This document shows, piece after piece, positions 17,121 through 25,926 of a stretch of 64,000 bases of DNA. Numbering within the stretch: the first letter of the stretch is position 1; each line of letters starts with the position of its first letter. The notes under the pieces are model-generated. The model had not been told where the DNA came from. It saw only the letters and a program-made list of their open reading frames with translations, and did not search any database. Source of the stretch: Verrucomicrobiota bacterium (GTDB lineage Bacteria > Verrucomicrobiota > Verrucomicrobiia > Opitutales > Opitutaceae); NCBI GenBank assembly GCA_019136515.1, contig JAGVUB010000106.1:60418-124417 (forward strand), written 5' to 3'. The translations under genes were made by a program, and so were the position numbers.

Positions 17121-19958
17121 CTAAGCGGAGAGAACCTCGGCCAATTTGGCCGTCTCTTTGCCGCCGCCCATGGCGAAGTCGGGCTTGCCGCCGCCTTTTC
17201 CACCGAGCTTGCCGCAGAGGTCGCGGACGATCTGGCCGGCCTGCTTGCCGGCCTTGATCGCGGCGGGGGAGCAGAACGCGGCGACGGAGGCCTTGTCGCC
17301 GATGGCGGCACCGAGCTGCACGACGCCTTCACCGAGCTTGGCGAGGATCTGCGCGCCGAGGGCGCGGAGGGCGTCGGGGGTCTCGACGGTAACGACGGCG
17401 GAGACGAACTTGAGGCCGTCCTTCTCGACCGCGTTGGCGGCGAGATCGTCGGCGAGTCCGGCGGAGGCTTTCTGCTCGAAGGCCTTCAGCTTCTTTTCGA
17501 GCTCGGCCTTCTGGGCGAGCAGGGCGTCGAGCTTCTTGGCGACATTGGCCGGGCCGGCGGAGAGCGAGTGGCTCACGGCGGCGAGGGCAGCCTCGTGGGC
17601 GGCCACGTAGTCGAGCGCGGCCTGGCCGGCGACGACCTCGAGGCGGCGGGTGCCGGCGGCGATGGCCATCTCGGAGACGATCTTGATGAGGCCGATCTCG
17701 CCCGTGGTGGAAACGTGGGTGCCGCCGCAGAGTTCGCGGCTGTAGCCGCCGATGTCGACGACGCGCACGACCTTGCCGTACTTCTCGCCGAAGAAGGCGA
17801 GGGTGCCTTCAGGCTTCTTGTCGAATTCGGTCTCGTAGGTGTCGACGAGGGCGTTGTCTAGGATGCGCTCGTTGACGGCCTGCTCGATCTCGCGGACCTG
17901 CTCGGGCTTGAGGGCCTCGAAGTGCGAGAAGTCGAAACGCATGCGGTCGGGCGTCTTCGACGTGCCGGCCTGGCGGACATGCGTGCCGAGGGTCTTGCGG
18001 AGCGCCCAGTGGATCAGGTGCTCGGCGGAGTGGTGACGGGAGATGGCGCGGCGGCGCTCGACGGCGACGCTGAGCGTCGCCGAGGAGTCAGGAGTCAGGA
18101 GCGAGGAGTCAGGAGAGGAGGCCAGCTTGTGGAGGTAACGGCCGGACTTGTCTTTGACGGTGTCCGCAATCTGGAGGCTCTGGCCGGCGAGGGTGACGGT
18201 GCCGGTGTCGCCGCACTGGCCGCCCATCTCGGCGTAGAATGGCGTCTGGTCGAAGACGAGGAAGGTGTCCTTGTCGGCGCGGACGACCTCGAGGAGCTTG
18301 GCCTCGGACTCGAGCTCGGTGTAGCCGACGAACTTCGTGGGCTGGTGCACGACGGTCTCGCTGCCCTCGGTGGCGGCGACGATGACTTCCTTTTTCTGCG
18401 CGGCACGGCCACGCTCGCGCTGCTGCTCCATCTCCTCGGCAAAGCCGCCTACGTCGACGGTCATGCCCCGTTCAGCGGCCAGTAGCTGAGTCATATCTAG
18501 CGGGAATCCATAGGTGTCGTAGAGCTGGAAAGCGATGACTCCGGCAATTTTTCGCTCTGTCTTCCCGCCAATCGGAGTCCAAGTCTCAACTCTCGCGGTG
18601 ATGTCGTAAACTGGCTTTCCGTCACGAAACTCGCCTGTCTTCTCAATAATACTGAGTCCAGAGGTTTCGCCCAGCATGGGATCGTTCTTCAATGCCGCAC
18701 TCTTGTTGAAGAGCTCGATTCCTTTGTCCAACGTCCGCCCGAAGCTTTCCTCCTCGGAGCGGATGACGCGCTCGACGAGGGATTGCTGGGCCTTGAGCTC
18801 GGGGAAGACGGAGCCGAGCGAGGCGACGACGGCGGCGACGAGTTTCTCGAAGAAGCCGACGGAGAGGCCGAGGTCCTTGCGGCCGTAGAGGATGCCGCGG
18901 CGGAGGATGCGGCGGATGACGTAGTTGCGGCCTTCGTTGCCGGGCAGGATGCCGTCGGCGATGGCGCAGGAGACGCAGCGGGCGTGGTCGGCGAGCACGC
19001 GGAAGGCGATGTCGGTTTTGACCTGCTCGCTGAGGTTCTCGCGCGATTGCGGGACGGTGCGGGTGTAGGTCTTGCCGGAGAGCTGCGCGATGACGTCGAA
19101 GAGCGCGGTGAAGACGTCGGAGTTGTAGTTCGAGGGCTCGGCGGAGAAGTCTTTGAAACCCTTCGTCGTGGCGTAGATGCCGGCGACGCGTTCGAAGCCC
19201 ATGCCGGTGTCGACGTGCTTGGCGGCGAGCGGGGCGAAGGTGCCGTCGGCGTTGGCGTTGAACTGGATGAAGACGTGGTTCCAGATCTCGATGCAGCGCG
19301 GGGAACTGGAGTTGACCAGCGCGCGGCCGGCGGCTTCGTCGTCCTTTTCATTCAGGTTGAAATGGATTTCCGAGCACGGGCCGCAGGGGCCGGTGTCGCC
19401 CATCATCCAGAAATTGTCCTTCTTGTTGCCGTTGACGATGTGGACGGCGGGGTCGAGGCCGGCGGCGCGGAAGAGGCCGGCCCAGATGTCGTAGGCTTCC
19501 TGGTCGAACTCGGATGGGTCGTTCTTGGCCTTGTTGGGCGAATAGACGGTGGCGAAGAGGCGCTTGGCGGGGATGCCCCAGACCTTGGTCAGCAGCGTCC
19601 AGCCCCAGGTGAGCGACTCCTTTTTGAAGTAGTCGCCGAAGGACCAGTTGCCCAGCATCTCGAACATCGTGTGGTGGTAGGTATCCCAGCCGACGTCCTC
19701 GAGGTCGTTGTGCTTGCCGCCGGCGCGGATGCATTTCTGGGTGTCGGCCGCGCGGTTGTCGCGGGCGGGGCGCACGCCGGCCCACTTCGAGACGTCGGGC
19801 TTCCGGTCGCCGAGGAAGATGGGCACGAACTGGTTCATGCCGGCGTTGGTGAAGAGCAGTCCGGGCGAGTCGGGCAGCAGCGAGGAGGAGGGCACGATGG
19901 TGTGCTGCTGCTGGTGGAAGAAATCGAGGAACGACTGGCGGATCTCGGCGGAGGTCAT
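17121..19958 (-). CDS. alaS: Alanyl-tRNA synthetase
   Basis: Charges tRNA-Ala and edits mischarged Ser/Gly. At 945 residues it is longer than E. coli AlaS (876). The N-terminal catalytic domain is normal ('FTNAGMNQFVPIFLG', 'GGKHNDLEDVGWDTYHHT', 'EIWNHVFIQFN'). The editing domain has HHSAEH and the downstream 'ELCGGTH', and the C-terminal glycine-rich domain ends GGGKETAKLAEVLSA. The ATG at 19958 gives the usual start MTSAEIRQSFLDFF; the longer ORF upstream is not coding. Oddities: an extra segment of about 40 residues before 'AFQLYDTYGFP' coincides with a low-GC patch (18481-18720). An in-frame heptamer array (18078-18119) adds about 14 Ser/Pro/Leu-rich residues just before the editing-site histidines. 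Confidence 0.96.
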   Translation of the reverse strand: MTSAEIRQSFLDFFHQQQHTIVPSSSLLPDSPGLLFTNAGMNQFVPIFLGDRKPDVSKWAGVRPARDNRAADTQKCIRAGGKHNDLEDVGWDTYHHTMFEMLGNWSFGDYFKKESLTWGWTLLTKVWGIPAKRLFATVYSPNKAKNDPSEFDQEAYDIWAGLFRAAGLDPAVHIVNGNKKDNFWMMGDTGPCGPCSEIHFNLNEKDDEAAGRALVNSSSPRCIEIWNHVFIQFNANADGTFAPLAAKHVDTGMGFERVAGIYATTKGFKDFSAEPSNYNSDVFTALFDVIAQLSGKTYTRTVPQSRENLSEQVKTDIAFRVLADHARCVSCAIADGILPGNEGRNYVIRRILRRGILYGRKDLGLSVGFFEKLVAAVVASLGSVFPELKAQQSLVERVIRSEEESFGRTLDKGIELFNKSAALKNDPMLGETSGLSIIEKTGEFRDGKPVYDITARVETWTPIGGKTERKIAGVIAFQLYDTYGFPLDMTQLLAAERGMTVDVGGFAEEMEQQRERGRAAQKKEVIVAATEGSETVVHQPTKFVGYTELESEAKLLEVVRADKDTFLVFDQTPFYAEMGGQCGDTGTVTLAGQSLQIADTVKDKSGRYLHKLASSPDSSLLTPDSSATLSVAVERRRAISRHHSAEHLIHWALRKTLGTHVRQAGTSKTPDRMRFDFSHFEALKPEQVREIEQAVNERILDNALVDTYETEFDKKPEGTLAFFGEKYGKVVRVVDIGGYSRELCGGTHVSTTGEIGLIKIVSEMAIAAGTRRLEVVAGQAALDYVAAHEAALAAVSHSLSAGPANVAKKLDALLAQKAELEKKLKAFEQKASAGLADDLAANAVEKDGLKFVSAVVTVETPDALRALGAQILAKLGEGVVQLGAAIGDKASVAAFCSPAAIKAGKQAGQIVRDLCGKLGGKGGGKPDFAMGGGKETAKLAEVLSA
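18078..18119. repeat. In-frame heptamer repeat array inside alaS, family B
   Basis: On the coding (minus) strand about six 7-bp units, mainly TCCTGAC and TCCTCGC, run head to tail. Six units make 42 bp, or 14 codons, so the reading frame is kept; they encode an SSPDSSLLTPDSS-like loop. The same unit type recurs upstream of the gene at 19970-20005. Confidence 0.8.
18481..18720 (-). other. Low-GC in-frame patch within alaS
   Basis: By hand count this 240-bp stretch has 121 G+C (about 50 percent), far below the surrounding coding sequence at roughly 67 percent. It covers AlaS residues about 413-492 and includes a segment between the catalytic and editing regions that is about 40 residues longer than in E. 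coli. The frame stays open throughout. Confidence 0.7.
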
Positions 19959-19969
19959 GACGACGGAAA

Positions 19970-20005
19970 GTAGCGGGGAGCGAGGAGTGAGTAGCGAGGA
20001 GAAAG
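19970..20005. repeat. Heptamer repeat array upstream of alaS, family B
   Basis: On the minus strand four to five 7-bp units (TCCTCGC, TACTCAC, TCCCCGC type) lie 12-47 bp upstream of the alaS start codon, in the leader or promoter region. The unit matches the array inside alaS. Confidence 0.75.
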
Positions 20006-20184
20006 ACGGCGGAATCTGACCCGAAAGGGTGGGAGCAAAACGGAGCGAGGGGGCGGGGGAAAGGATTTCTTTGGGACCGTGCGCGGATGCAGTGGCGGGG
20101 AGATGGAAAGAGTTGCGACAAAGTGTTCGCCACGGCGTGAGAAACAGCCGAGGGTCTCCGTCGTTACGGCGAGGACGGACCGGC

Positions 20185-23100
20185 ATGAACCCCGACTACC
20201 CTGTGCGCGTGCGAAAAGTGGCGAGGCGGACGGCCTTGTCCTACCTTGCGTTGGCGGCGTTGTGGATCCTGCTGTCGGACCGGGCGGTGCGGTTGGTGAC
20301 GGCGGACCCGGTGATGATCGAGCGAATTTCGATGATCAAGGGCTGGCTGTTCGTGGCGGTGACGGCGACGCTGCTTTATCTGGCGCTGCGGAAACAGTTG
20401 GCGCGGGTGGAACGCGAGGCGAGCGCGCACCAGAAGGCGGCGCGGGCGCTGGCGGAGGTGGAGCAGCGGCAGCGGCTCTTCATCGAGCATGCTCCGGCGG
20501 CGCTGGCGATGTTCGATCGGGAGATGCGTTACCTTGCAGTGAGCCGGCGCTGGTCCACTGCGTTCAGTCTGGTTGGTGAGGAACTGGTGGGGCGCTGGCA
20601 CTACGAGGTGTTTCCCAACCTACCGGAGCGGCTCAAGGAAGCCCACCGGCGTGGCCTGGCCGGCGAGGTTGTATCCGCGAAGGCGGATCCCTACGAGCGG
20701 GCCGACGGCACGATCCAGTGGTTGCAGTGGGAGGTGCGCCCGTGGCGCACGGCGGAGGACACTGTGGGCGGGATCGTGATCTTCGCGGAGGACATCACCG
20801 AGCGGATCGCCGCGGATGGCGCGCTGCGGGAGAGCGAGGAACGCTACCGGTTGCTCGCCGAGCACGTTGGCGACGTGGTGTGGGTGATGAACGTCGCCAC
20901 GATGCGGTTCGAGTACGTGAGCCCCTCGATCCTGGGCCTGCGCGGCTTCACCGCGGCCGAAGTGATGGCGGAGCCGATCACGAGCGGGATGGCGCCGGAG
21001 TCGGTGGCGATGATCGACGCCACGTTCCCGGCGCGCTTGGCGGCTTTCCAGGCTGGAGACCCGGCCGCGATCACGCAGACCCATGAGATCCGCCAACTCC
21101 GGCGCGACGGAAGCTGGGGCTGGGTGGAGACTGTGACGACGCTGGTGCGCAACCCGCATGGCGGGCTGCAGGTGGTGGGCGTGTCGCGCAGCATCGACGA
21201 GCGCAAACGGGCGGAGGCGGAGCTGCGTGGCAGCGAGGATCGGTTCCGCCGGGTGGTGGAGGCCGCGCCGGTGGCGATCTTTTTGCAGGCGGAGGGGCGG
21301 TTCGCCTATCTCAACGGGGCGGCCGTCGCGTTGTTCGCGGCAGGGACCCCGGAGGCTTTGCTGGGGCAGCCGGTGCTGGAGCGTTTCCATCCGGCGGATC
21401 GGCCGAGGGTGCTGGAGCGCATCCAGATGTTGAACCACGGAAGTGTGCGGGCGCCGCTGGTGGAGGAGCATATTTTGCGCTGCGACGGCACGGTGGCCGA
21501 GGCGGAGGTGGCGGCGGTGCCGTTCCAGGTCGAGCAGCGGGCCGGCGCGTTGGTTTTCGCCCGCGACATCACCGAGCAGAAGCGCGCGCACGACCGCCTG
21601 CGGATGCAGGAGACGGTCCTGCAGGAGACGGGGGCGATCGCGAAGGTCGGCGGCTGGAGCTTCGACCCGGCCACTGGAGAGGGTTTCTGGACCGACGAGG
21701 TCGCCCGCATCCACGGTCTCGATCCGGTGGACAAGACCTCGATGGCCCGGGGGCTGAGCTTCTACGAGGGCGAGTCGCGCCAACGGATCGAGGCGGCGAT
21801 GCGCGCAGCGATCGAGCGGGCGGAGCCCTACGATCTGCAGCTCGAACTCGTCACGGCCGATGGGCGGCGGAAATGGGTGCGCACGATCGGGCACCCGGTC
21901 GTCGAGAATGGGAGAGTGATCCGTGTGCACGGGTCGTTCCAGGATCTCACCGAGTTGCACGAGGCGACGGCGGCGTTGCGCGAGAGCGAGGCGCGGTTCC
22001 GCGAGCTGGCGGAGACGATCACCGAGGTGTTCTGGATCAACGACCCGGGGACCGGCCGGCAGCTCTACGTGAGTCCGGCCTACGAGCGGATCTGGGGGGG
22101 AAGTTGCGCGACGCTCTATGCGAGCCCCAGGGCGTGGATGAGCTCGATCCAGGACGAGGACCGGGCGCGGGTCGCGGCGGCTTTCGCGAGGCTGCCTGCT
22201 ACGGGCGAGTACAACGAACGCTACCGGATCGTGAGGTCCGACGGCGAGCTTCGGTGGATCCATGACCGTGGTTACCTGGTGCGCGACGCGGCCGGCAAGG
22301 TCGTGCGCCTCGTCGGCGTGGCGGAGGACATCACCGAGACGAAGCAGATGGAGGCGCAGTTCCTGCGCGCGCAGCGGCTGGAGGCGGTGGGCGCGCTGGC
22401 CGGTGGGGTCGCGCACGACCTCAACAACATCCTCACTCCGGTGCTCATGGCGGCCGGCGTGCTCAAGGGCGAGGCCGACCAGACGCACAATCTGGAGCTG
22501 CTCTCGATGATCGAGCAGAGCGCCCGTCGCGGGGCCGACATCATCCAGCAACTGCTCACGTTCAGCCGCGGTGTCGAAGGTGAGCGGATCCTGCTCCAGC
22601 CGCGGCACCTGATCCGGGAGATGGCCGCGATCGTGCGTGAGACGTTCCCTCGCGAGATCACCCTGGAGATGAAGGTCGCGGCCGACTTGTGGCTGGTGGA
22701 GGGCAACTCCACGCAGCTCCATCAGGTGCTGATGAACCTGTGTGTGAATGCGCGCGACGCCATGCCCAAGGGCGGGCAACTCACGCTCGAGGCGCGCAAC
22801 CTCCAGCTGACGGAGGACGACCGCCACCTTCTGCCCGAGCTGAAGGCCGGCCCGTACGTGGTGATCGGCGTGGCCGACACCGGCGAGGGGATCGCGGCCG
22901 ACACGTTGGCGAAGATCTTCGAACCGTTCTTCACCACCAAGGGGCTGGGGAAGGGCACCGGGCTGGGCCTCTCGACCGTGCTGGGCATCGTGCGCAGCCA
23001 TGGCGGCCAAGTGAGTGTCTACAGCGAGCCGGGACGCGGAGCCCATTTCAAGGTCTACCTGCCCGCACGGCCGGACGGTGGTGCGGTGGAGGCCGCGGCG

Positions 23101-23499
23101 CCGCCGTCGGCACCCGCGGCCGGGCGCGGCGAGTTGGTGCTCGTGGTTGACGACGAGCCGACGATCCGCGAGGCCCTGCGCCGGACGCTTGAACGTAATG
23201 GATACAAGGCGCTCACGGCCGGCAACGGACAGGAGGCGCTCTCGATCGTGCTGCAACAGGCGGGAGCGCTACGGTTGGTGGTGACCGACGTGATGATGCC
23301 GGTGATGGACGGGCTCGCGCTCGCCCGCGCGCTGCGGGCGCTCGATCCGGCGATCCGACTCATCGCAACCAGTGGCATGGGGCAGGAGGAGAAGCGGGAC
23401 GAGCTGCGGGCGTTGGGCGTGCAGGAAATCCTCGCGAAACCATGCGAGACGGTGGTGATGTTGGCTGCGATCCGTCGGGTGCTCGACACTCGCGGGTGA
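20185..23499 (+). CDS. Membrane-bound hybrid sensor histidine kinase with five PAS domains
   Basis: A 1104-residue sensor. Two membrane spans near the N-terminus (about residues 13-30 and 48-66) leave little periplasmic sequence, so sensing is probably cytoplasmic or in the membrane. Five PAS/PAC units follow in series; four open with RE(S/T)EER(Y/F)- or VEQRQRLF-type linkers and end with 'DITE'. Then come a HisKA domain with the H-box 'GGVAHDLNNILTP', an HATPase domain with 'LMNLCVNARDAMP' and 'GKGTGLGLSTV', and a C-terminal receiver ('VLVVDDEP', phospho-acceptor in 'VVTDVMMP'). The attached receiver and the NtrB-like 'HDLNN' box are typical of environmental sensors with a separate output. 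The ATG at 20185 is chosen because upstream sequence is not coding. No dedicated regulator is adjacent. Confidence 0.9.
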   Translation: MNPDYPVRVRKVARRTALSYLALAALWILLSDRAVRLVTADPVMIERISMIKGWLFVAVTATLLYLALRKQLARVEREASAHQKAARALAEVEQRQRLFIEHAPAALAMFDREMRYLAVSRRWSTAFSLVGEELVGRWHYEVFPNLPERLKEAHRRGLAGEVVSAKADPYERADGTIQWLQWEVRPWRTAEDTVGGIVIFAEDITERIAADGALRESEERYRLLAEHVGDVVWVMNVATMRFEYVSPSILGLRGFTAAEVMAEPITSGMAPESVAMIDATFPARLAAFQAGDPAAITQTHEIRQLRRDGSWGWVETVTTLVRNPHGGLQVVGVSRSIDERKRAEAELRGSEDRFRRVVEAAPVAIFLQAEGRFAYLNGAAVALFAAGTPEALLGQPVLERFHPADRPRVLERIQMLNHGSVRAPLVEEHILRCDGTVAEAEVAAVPFQVEQRAGALVFARDITEQKRAHDRLRMQETVLQETGAIAKVGGWSFDPATGEGFWTDEVARIHGLDPVDKTSMARGLSFYEGESRQRIEAAMRAAIERAEPYDLQLELVTADGRRKWVRTIGHPVVENGRVIRVHGSFQDLTELHEATAALRESEARFRELAETITEVFWINDPGTGRQLYVSPAYERIWGGSCATLYASPRAWMSSIQDEDRARVAAAFARLPATGEYNERYRIVRSDGELRWIHDRGYLVRDAAGKVVRLVGVAEDITETKQMEAQFLRAQRLEAVGALAGGVAHDLNNILTPVLMAAGVLKGEADQTHNLELLSMIEQSARRGADIIQQLLTFSRGVEGERILLQPRHLIREMAAIVRETFPREITLEMKVAADLWLVEGNSTQLHQVLMNLCVNARDAMPKGGQLTLEARNLQLTEDDRHLLPELKAGPYVVIGVADTGEGIAADTLAKIFEPFFTTKGLGKGTGLGLSTVLGIVRSHGGQVSVYSEPGRGAHFKVYLPARPDGGAVEAAAPPSAPAAGRGELVLVVDDEPTIREALRRTLERNGYKALTAGNGQEALSIVLQQAGALRLVVTDVMMPVMDGLALARALRALDPAIRLIATSGMGQEEKRDELRALGVQEILAKPCETVVMLAAIRRVLDTRG

Positions 23500-23553
23500 G
23501 GCGAGGGCCGTGCGCACGCGCATCTCGAGGCGGCGCAGGGGTGACGGCGCCGA

Positions 23554-25500
23554 CTACGACGAGGCCGGCGGCGCGAGCCGGGCGGCGATGCGACGGAAAA
23601 TAGTCTCGGGATCGAGGCCGTGCGCGGCGCGGAGGATCTCCACGCTGCTGCCATGCTCGACGAACTGGTCGGGCCAGGCGATGCGCTCGACGGGAGTGGC
23701 GAGACGGGCGTCGCTGAGCGTCTCGAGCACGGCGCTGCCGAAGCCGCCCATCGCGACGTTGTCCTCGAGGGTGACGATGAGGCGGGCGGAGCGGGCCTGG
23801 GCGAGGAGCAGTTCGTGGTCGAGCGGCTTGACCCAACGGGCGTTGACGACGGCGGCGGCGAGTCCGAGTTCACGCTGGATACGCTCGGCGAGCGCGAGGG
23901 CGTCCTGCACCCAGGGGCCGAGGGCCCAGAGGGCAAGATCGGTTCCTTCGCGGAGCACCTCGGCTTTGCCGATGGGCAGAATCTCCGGGCGCTCCTTCGG
24001 GGTTGCGCCGGGGCCGGAGCCGCGTGGGTAGCGCAGGAAGACGGGCTGTTGCTGCTGCTGGAGCGCGGTGTGGAGAAGGTCGGCGAGTTCGTCCTCGTTC
24101 TTGGGTTGCGCGATGGCGGCGTGGGGGACGTTGCGCAAGTAGGAGAGGTCGAAGAGTCCGTGGTGGGTCGGACCGTCGTTGGGCGAGAGACCCGCGCGAT
24201 CGAGGCAGAAGACGACGGGGAGTTTCTGGAGACAGACGTCGTGGACGATCTGGTCGTAGGAGCGCTGGAGAAAGGTCGAGTAGATGGCGACGACGGGGCG
24301 AAGGTCCTGGGCGGCGAGGCCGGCGGCGAAGAGCACGGCGTGCTCCTCGGCGATGCCGACGTCGAAGAACTGGCGCGGGAGGGCCTTGGCGAGGGCGGAG
24401 AGACCGGTGCCGCTGGCCATCGCGCCGGTGATGCCGACGACGCGGTTGTCGAGTTGCGCCTCGCGCACGAGGGCGCGGCCGAAGACGTCCTGGTAGGCCG
24501 GAGGCGAGCCGGCGGCGGCGCGGCCGTTGCCGGTGGCGATGTCGAAGGGGCTGGTTCCGTGGAAACGCTCGGGGGAGGCGGAGGCAACCTCGTAACCCTT
24601 GCCCTTCTTGGTGAGAACATGGACGACGACGGGCACGTCGGACTGCTTGGCGAACTCGAGGTTCTTGACGAGCAGCGGGATGTCGTGGCCGTCGATCGGG
24701 CCGAGGTAACGCAGACCGTATTTCTCGAACAGCGAGGACTCGACGAAGAAGTCCTTGGTCTCGCGCTTCCACTTCATCCAGATCTGGTGGAGACGTTCGC
24801 CGCGCGGGGTGCTGCGGAAGAACTCCTCGATGTCCTTGTAGAGGCGGTTGTAGGCGGGGCTGGTGGAGAGCTCGTTGAGGTACTTGGCCATCGCGCCGAC
24901 GTTGCGGGAGATGGACCATTCGTTGTCGTTGAGGACGACGACGAGGCGCTTGGTGGCGTGGACGACGTTGTTGAGCGCCTCCATCGAGATGCCGCAGGTG
25001 AAAGCGGCGTCGCCGCAGAGGGCGACGACATGTTCGCCGGTACCGCGCAGGTCGCGGGCGGTGGCCAGACCGAGGGCAGCGGAGAGGGCGGTGCCGGCGT
25101 GGCCGGCGCCGAAGGCGTCGTGGGCGCTCTCGGTGCGGTTGAGGAAGCCGGAGAGTCCGCCGGTCCGGCGGATCTGGCGGAAGGCGTCGCCGGCGCGGCC
25201 GGTGAGGAGCTTGTGGACGTATCCTTGGTGGCTGACGTCGAAGACGAACTGATCGCGCGGAGTGTCGAAGACGCGGTGGAGCGCGATGGTGAGTTCGACG
25301 ACGCCAAGGTTGGGCCCGAGGTGGCCGCCGTTGCGGGCGGTGACCTGAATGAGCTCGTCGCGGATCTCCTGGGCGAGGTGCGGCAGCCACTCGGAGGGCA
25401 TCGCCTTCACATCGGCCGGGCTGTGGATCGTGGCAAGAAGCTGCGCCGGGCGGGGTGGCAAAGCCGGCGCGGGCGCGCCGGTGGCGGGTGCGGCACTCAT
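23554..25500 (-). CDS. dxs: 1-deoxy-D-xylulose-5-phosphate synthase
   Basis: Dxs condenses pyruvate and glyceraldehyde-3-phosphate to DXP, feeding isoprenoid, thiamine and PLP synthesis. The 648-residue protein has the thiamine-diphosphate domain with 'FDVSHQGYVHKLLTGR', the 'LCGDAAFTCGISMEALNN' cofactor motif, and 'PIDGHD'. The pyrimidine domain has 'VGIAEEHAVLFAAGLA' with its essential glutamate. It lies 10 bp after xseB on the same strand, the common xseB-dxs pairing (ispA is missing between them). It converges on the sensor kinase gene. Confidence 0.96.
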   Translation of the reverse strand: MSAAPATGAPAPALPPRPAQLLATIHSPADVKAMPSEWLPHLAQEIRDELIQVTARNGGHLGPNLGVVELTIALHRVFDTPRDQFVFDVSHQGYVHKLLTGRAGDAFRQIRRTGGLSGFLNRTESAHDAFGAGHAGTALSAALGLATARDLRGTGEHVVALCGDAAFTCGISMEALNNVVHATKRLVVVLNDNEWSISRNVGAMAKYLNELSTSPAYNRLYKDIEEFFRSTPRGERLHQIWMKWKRETKDFFVESSLFEKYGLRYLGPIDGHDIPLLVKNLEFAKQSDVPVVVHVLTKKGKGYEVASASPERFHGTSPFDIATGNGRAAAGSPPAYQDVFGRALVREAQLDNRVVGITGAMASGTGLSALAKALPRQFFDVGIAEEHAVLFAAGLAAQDLRPVVAIYSTFLQRSYDQIVHDVCLQKLPVVFCLDRAGLSPNDGPTHHGLFDLSYLRNVPHAAIAQPKNEDELADLLHTALQQQQQPVFLRYPRGSGPGATPKERPEILPIGKAEVLREGTDLALWALGPWVQDALALAERIQRELGLAAAVVNARWVKPLDHELLLAQARSARLIVTLEDNVAMGGFGSAVLETLSDARLATPVERIAWPDQFVEHGSSVEILRAAHGLDPETIFRRIAARLAPPASS

Positions 25501-25510
25501 GACGTGGCGC

Positions 25511-25762
25511 TCAACGCTCGGCGCGCTCCGGGCTGAAGGGCTCGAGCGCGACGGAGTCGCGGGTCTTCTTGAGCTGGTCGATCTTCAGCTCGGCGTCCTT
25601 GAGCCGGGCTTCGCACACCTTCAGCAGTCTGGTGCCCTCCTCGTACCGGGCGATCAGCTCGGCAAGCGGCACCTGCCCCTGTTCCATCGAATCGACGAGA
25701 GATTCCAGACGCGTGAGAGCGTCCTCGAAACTGGGCTGGTCCGGCTGTTTGGCGGCGGGCAT
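25511..25762 (-). CDS. xseB: Exodeoxyribonuclease VII small subunit
   Basis: XseB coats and regulates the large subunit XseA, which degrades single-stranded DNA. The 83-residue helical protein has the family core 'SFEDALTRLESLVDSMEQG' and 'ELIARYEEGTRLLKVCEARL'. It is the first gene of a two-gene unit with dxs (10-bp gap). xseA is not in the window. A promoter was not recognised in the 110 bp upstream. Confidence 0.93.
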   Translation of the reverse strand: MPAAKQPDQPSFEDALTRLESLVDSMEQGQVPLAELIARYEEGTRLLKVCEARLKDAELKIDQLKKTRDSVALEPFSPERAER

Positions 25763-25871
25763 TGCGGGCGAACGATCAGATGGTGGCGGACGGTTTTCAA
25801 CCTACTTTCCAGCGGTGGGGCGGTGGCTATGGCGTGTGGGACGGTGGCGACGGGTGCGCGCGCTAGGGCGC

Positions 25872-25901
25872 AAAAAAAGCCCGCGGCGGGGGCCGCGGGC
25901 T
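25872..25901 (-). terminator. Strong intrinsic terminator after the coiled-coil membrane protein gene
   Basis: On the minus strand a perfect 10-bp stem (AGCCCGCGGC pairing with GCCGCGGGCT, 4-nt loop) is followed by seven T residues. It is 25 bp after the stop codon of the gene ending at 25927. Confidence 0.9.
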
Positions 25902-25926
25902 GGGAAGAGTGGAACGCAGCGGTGAC

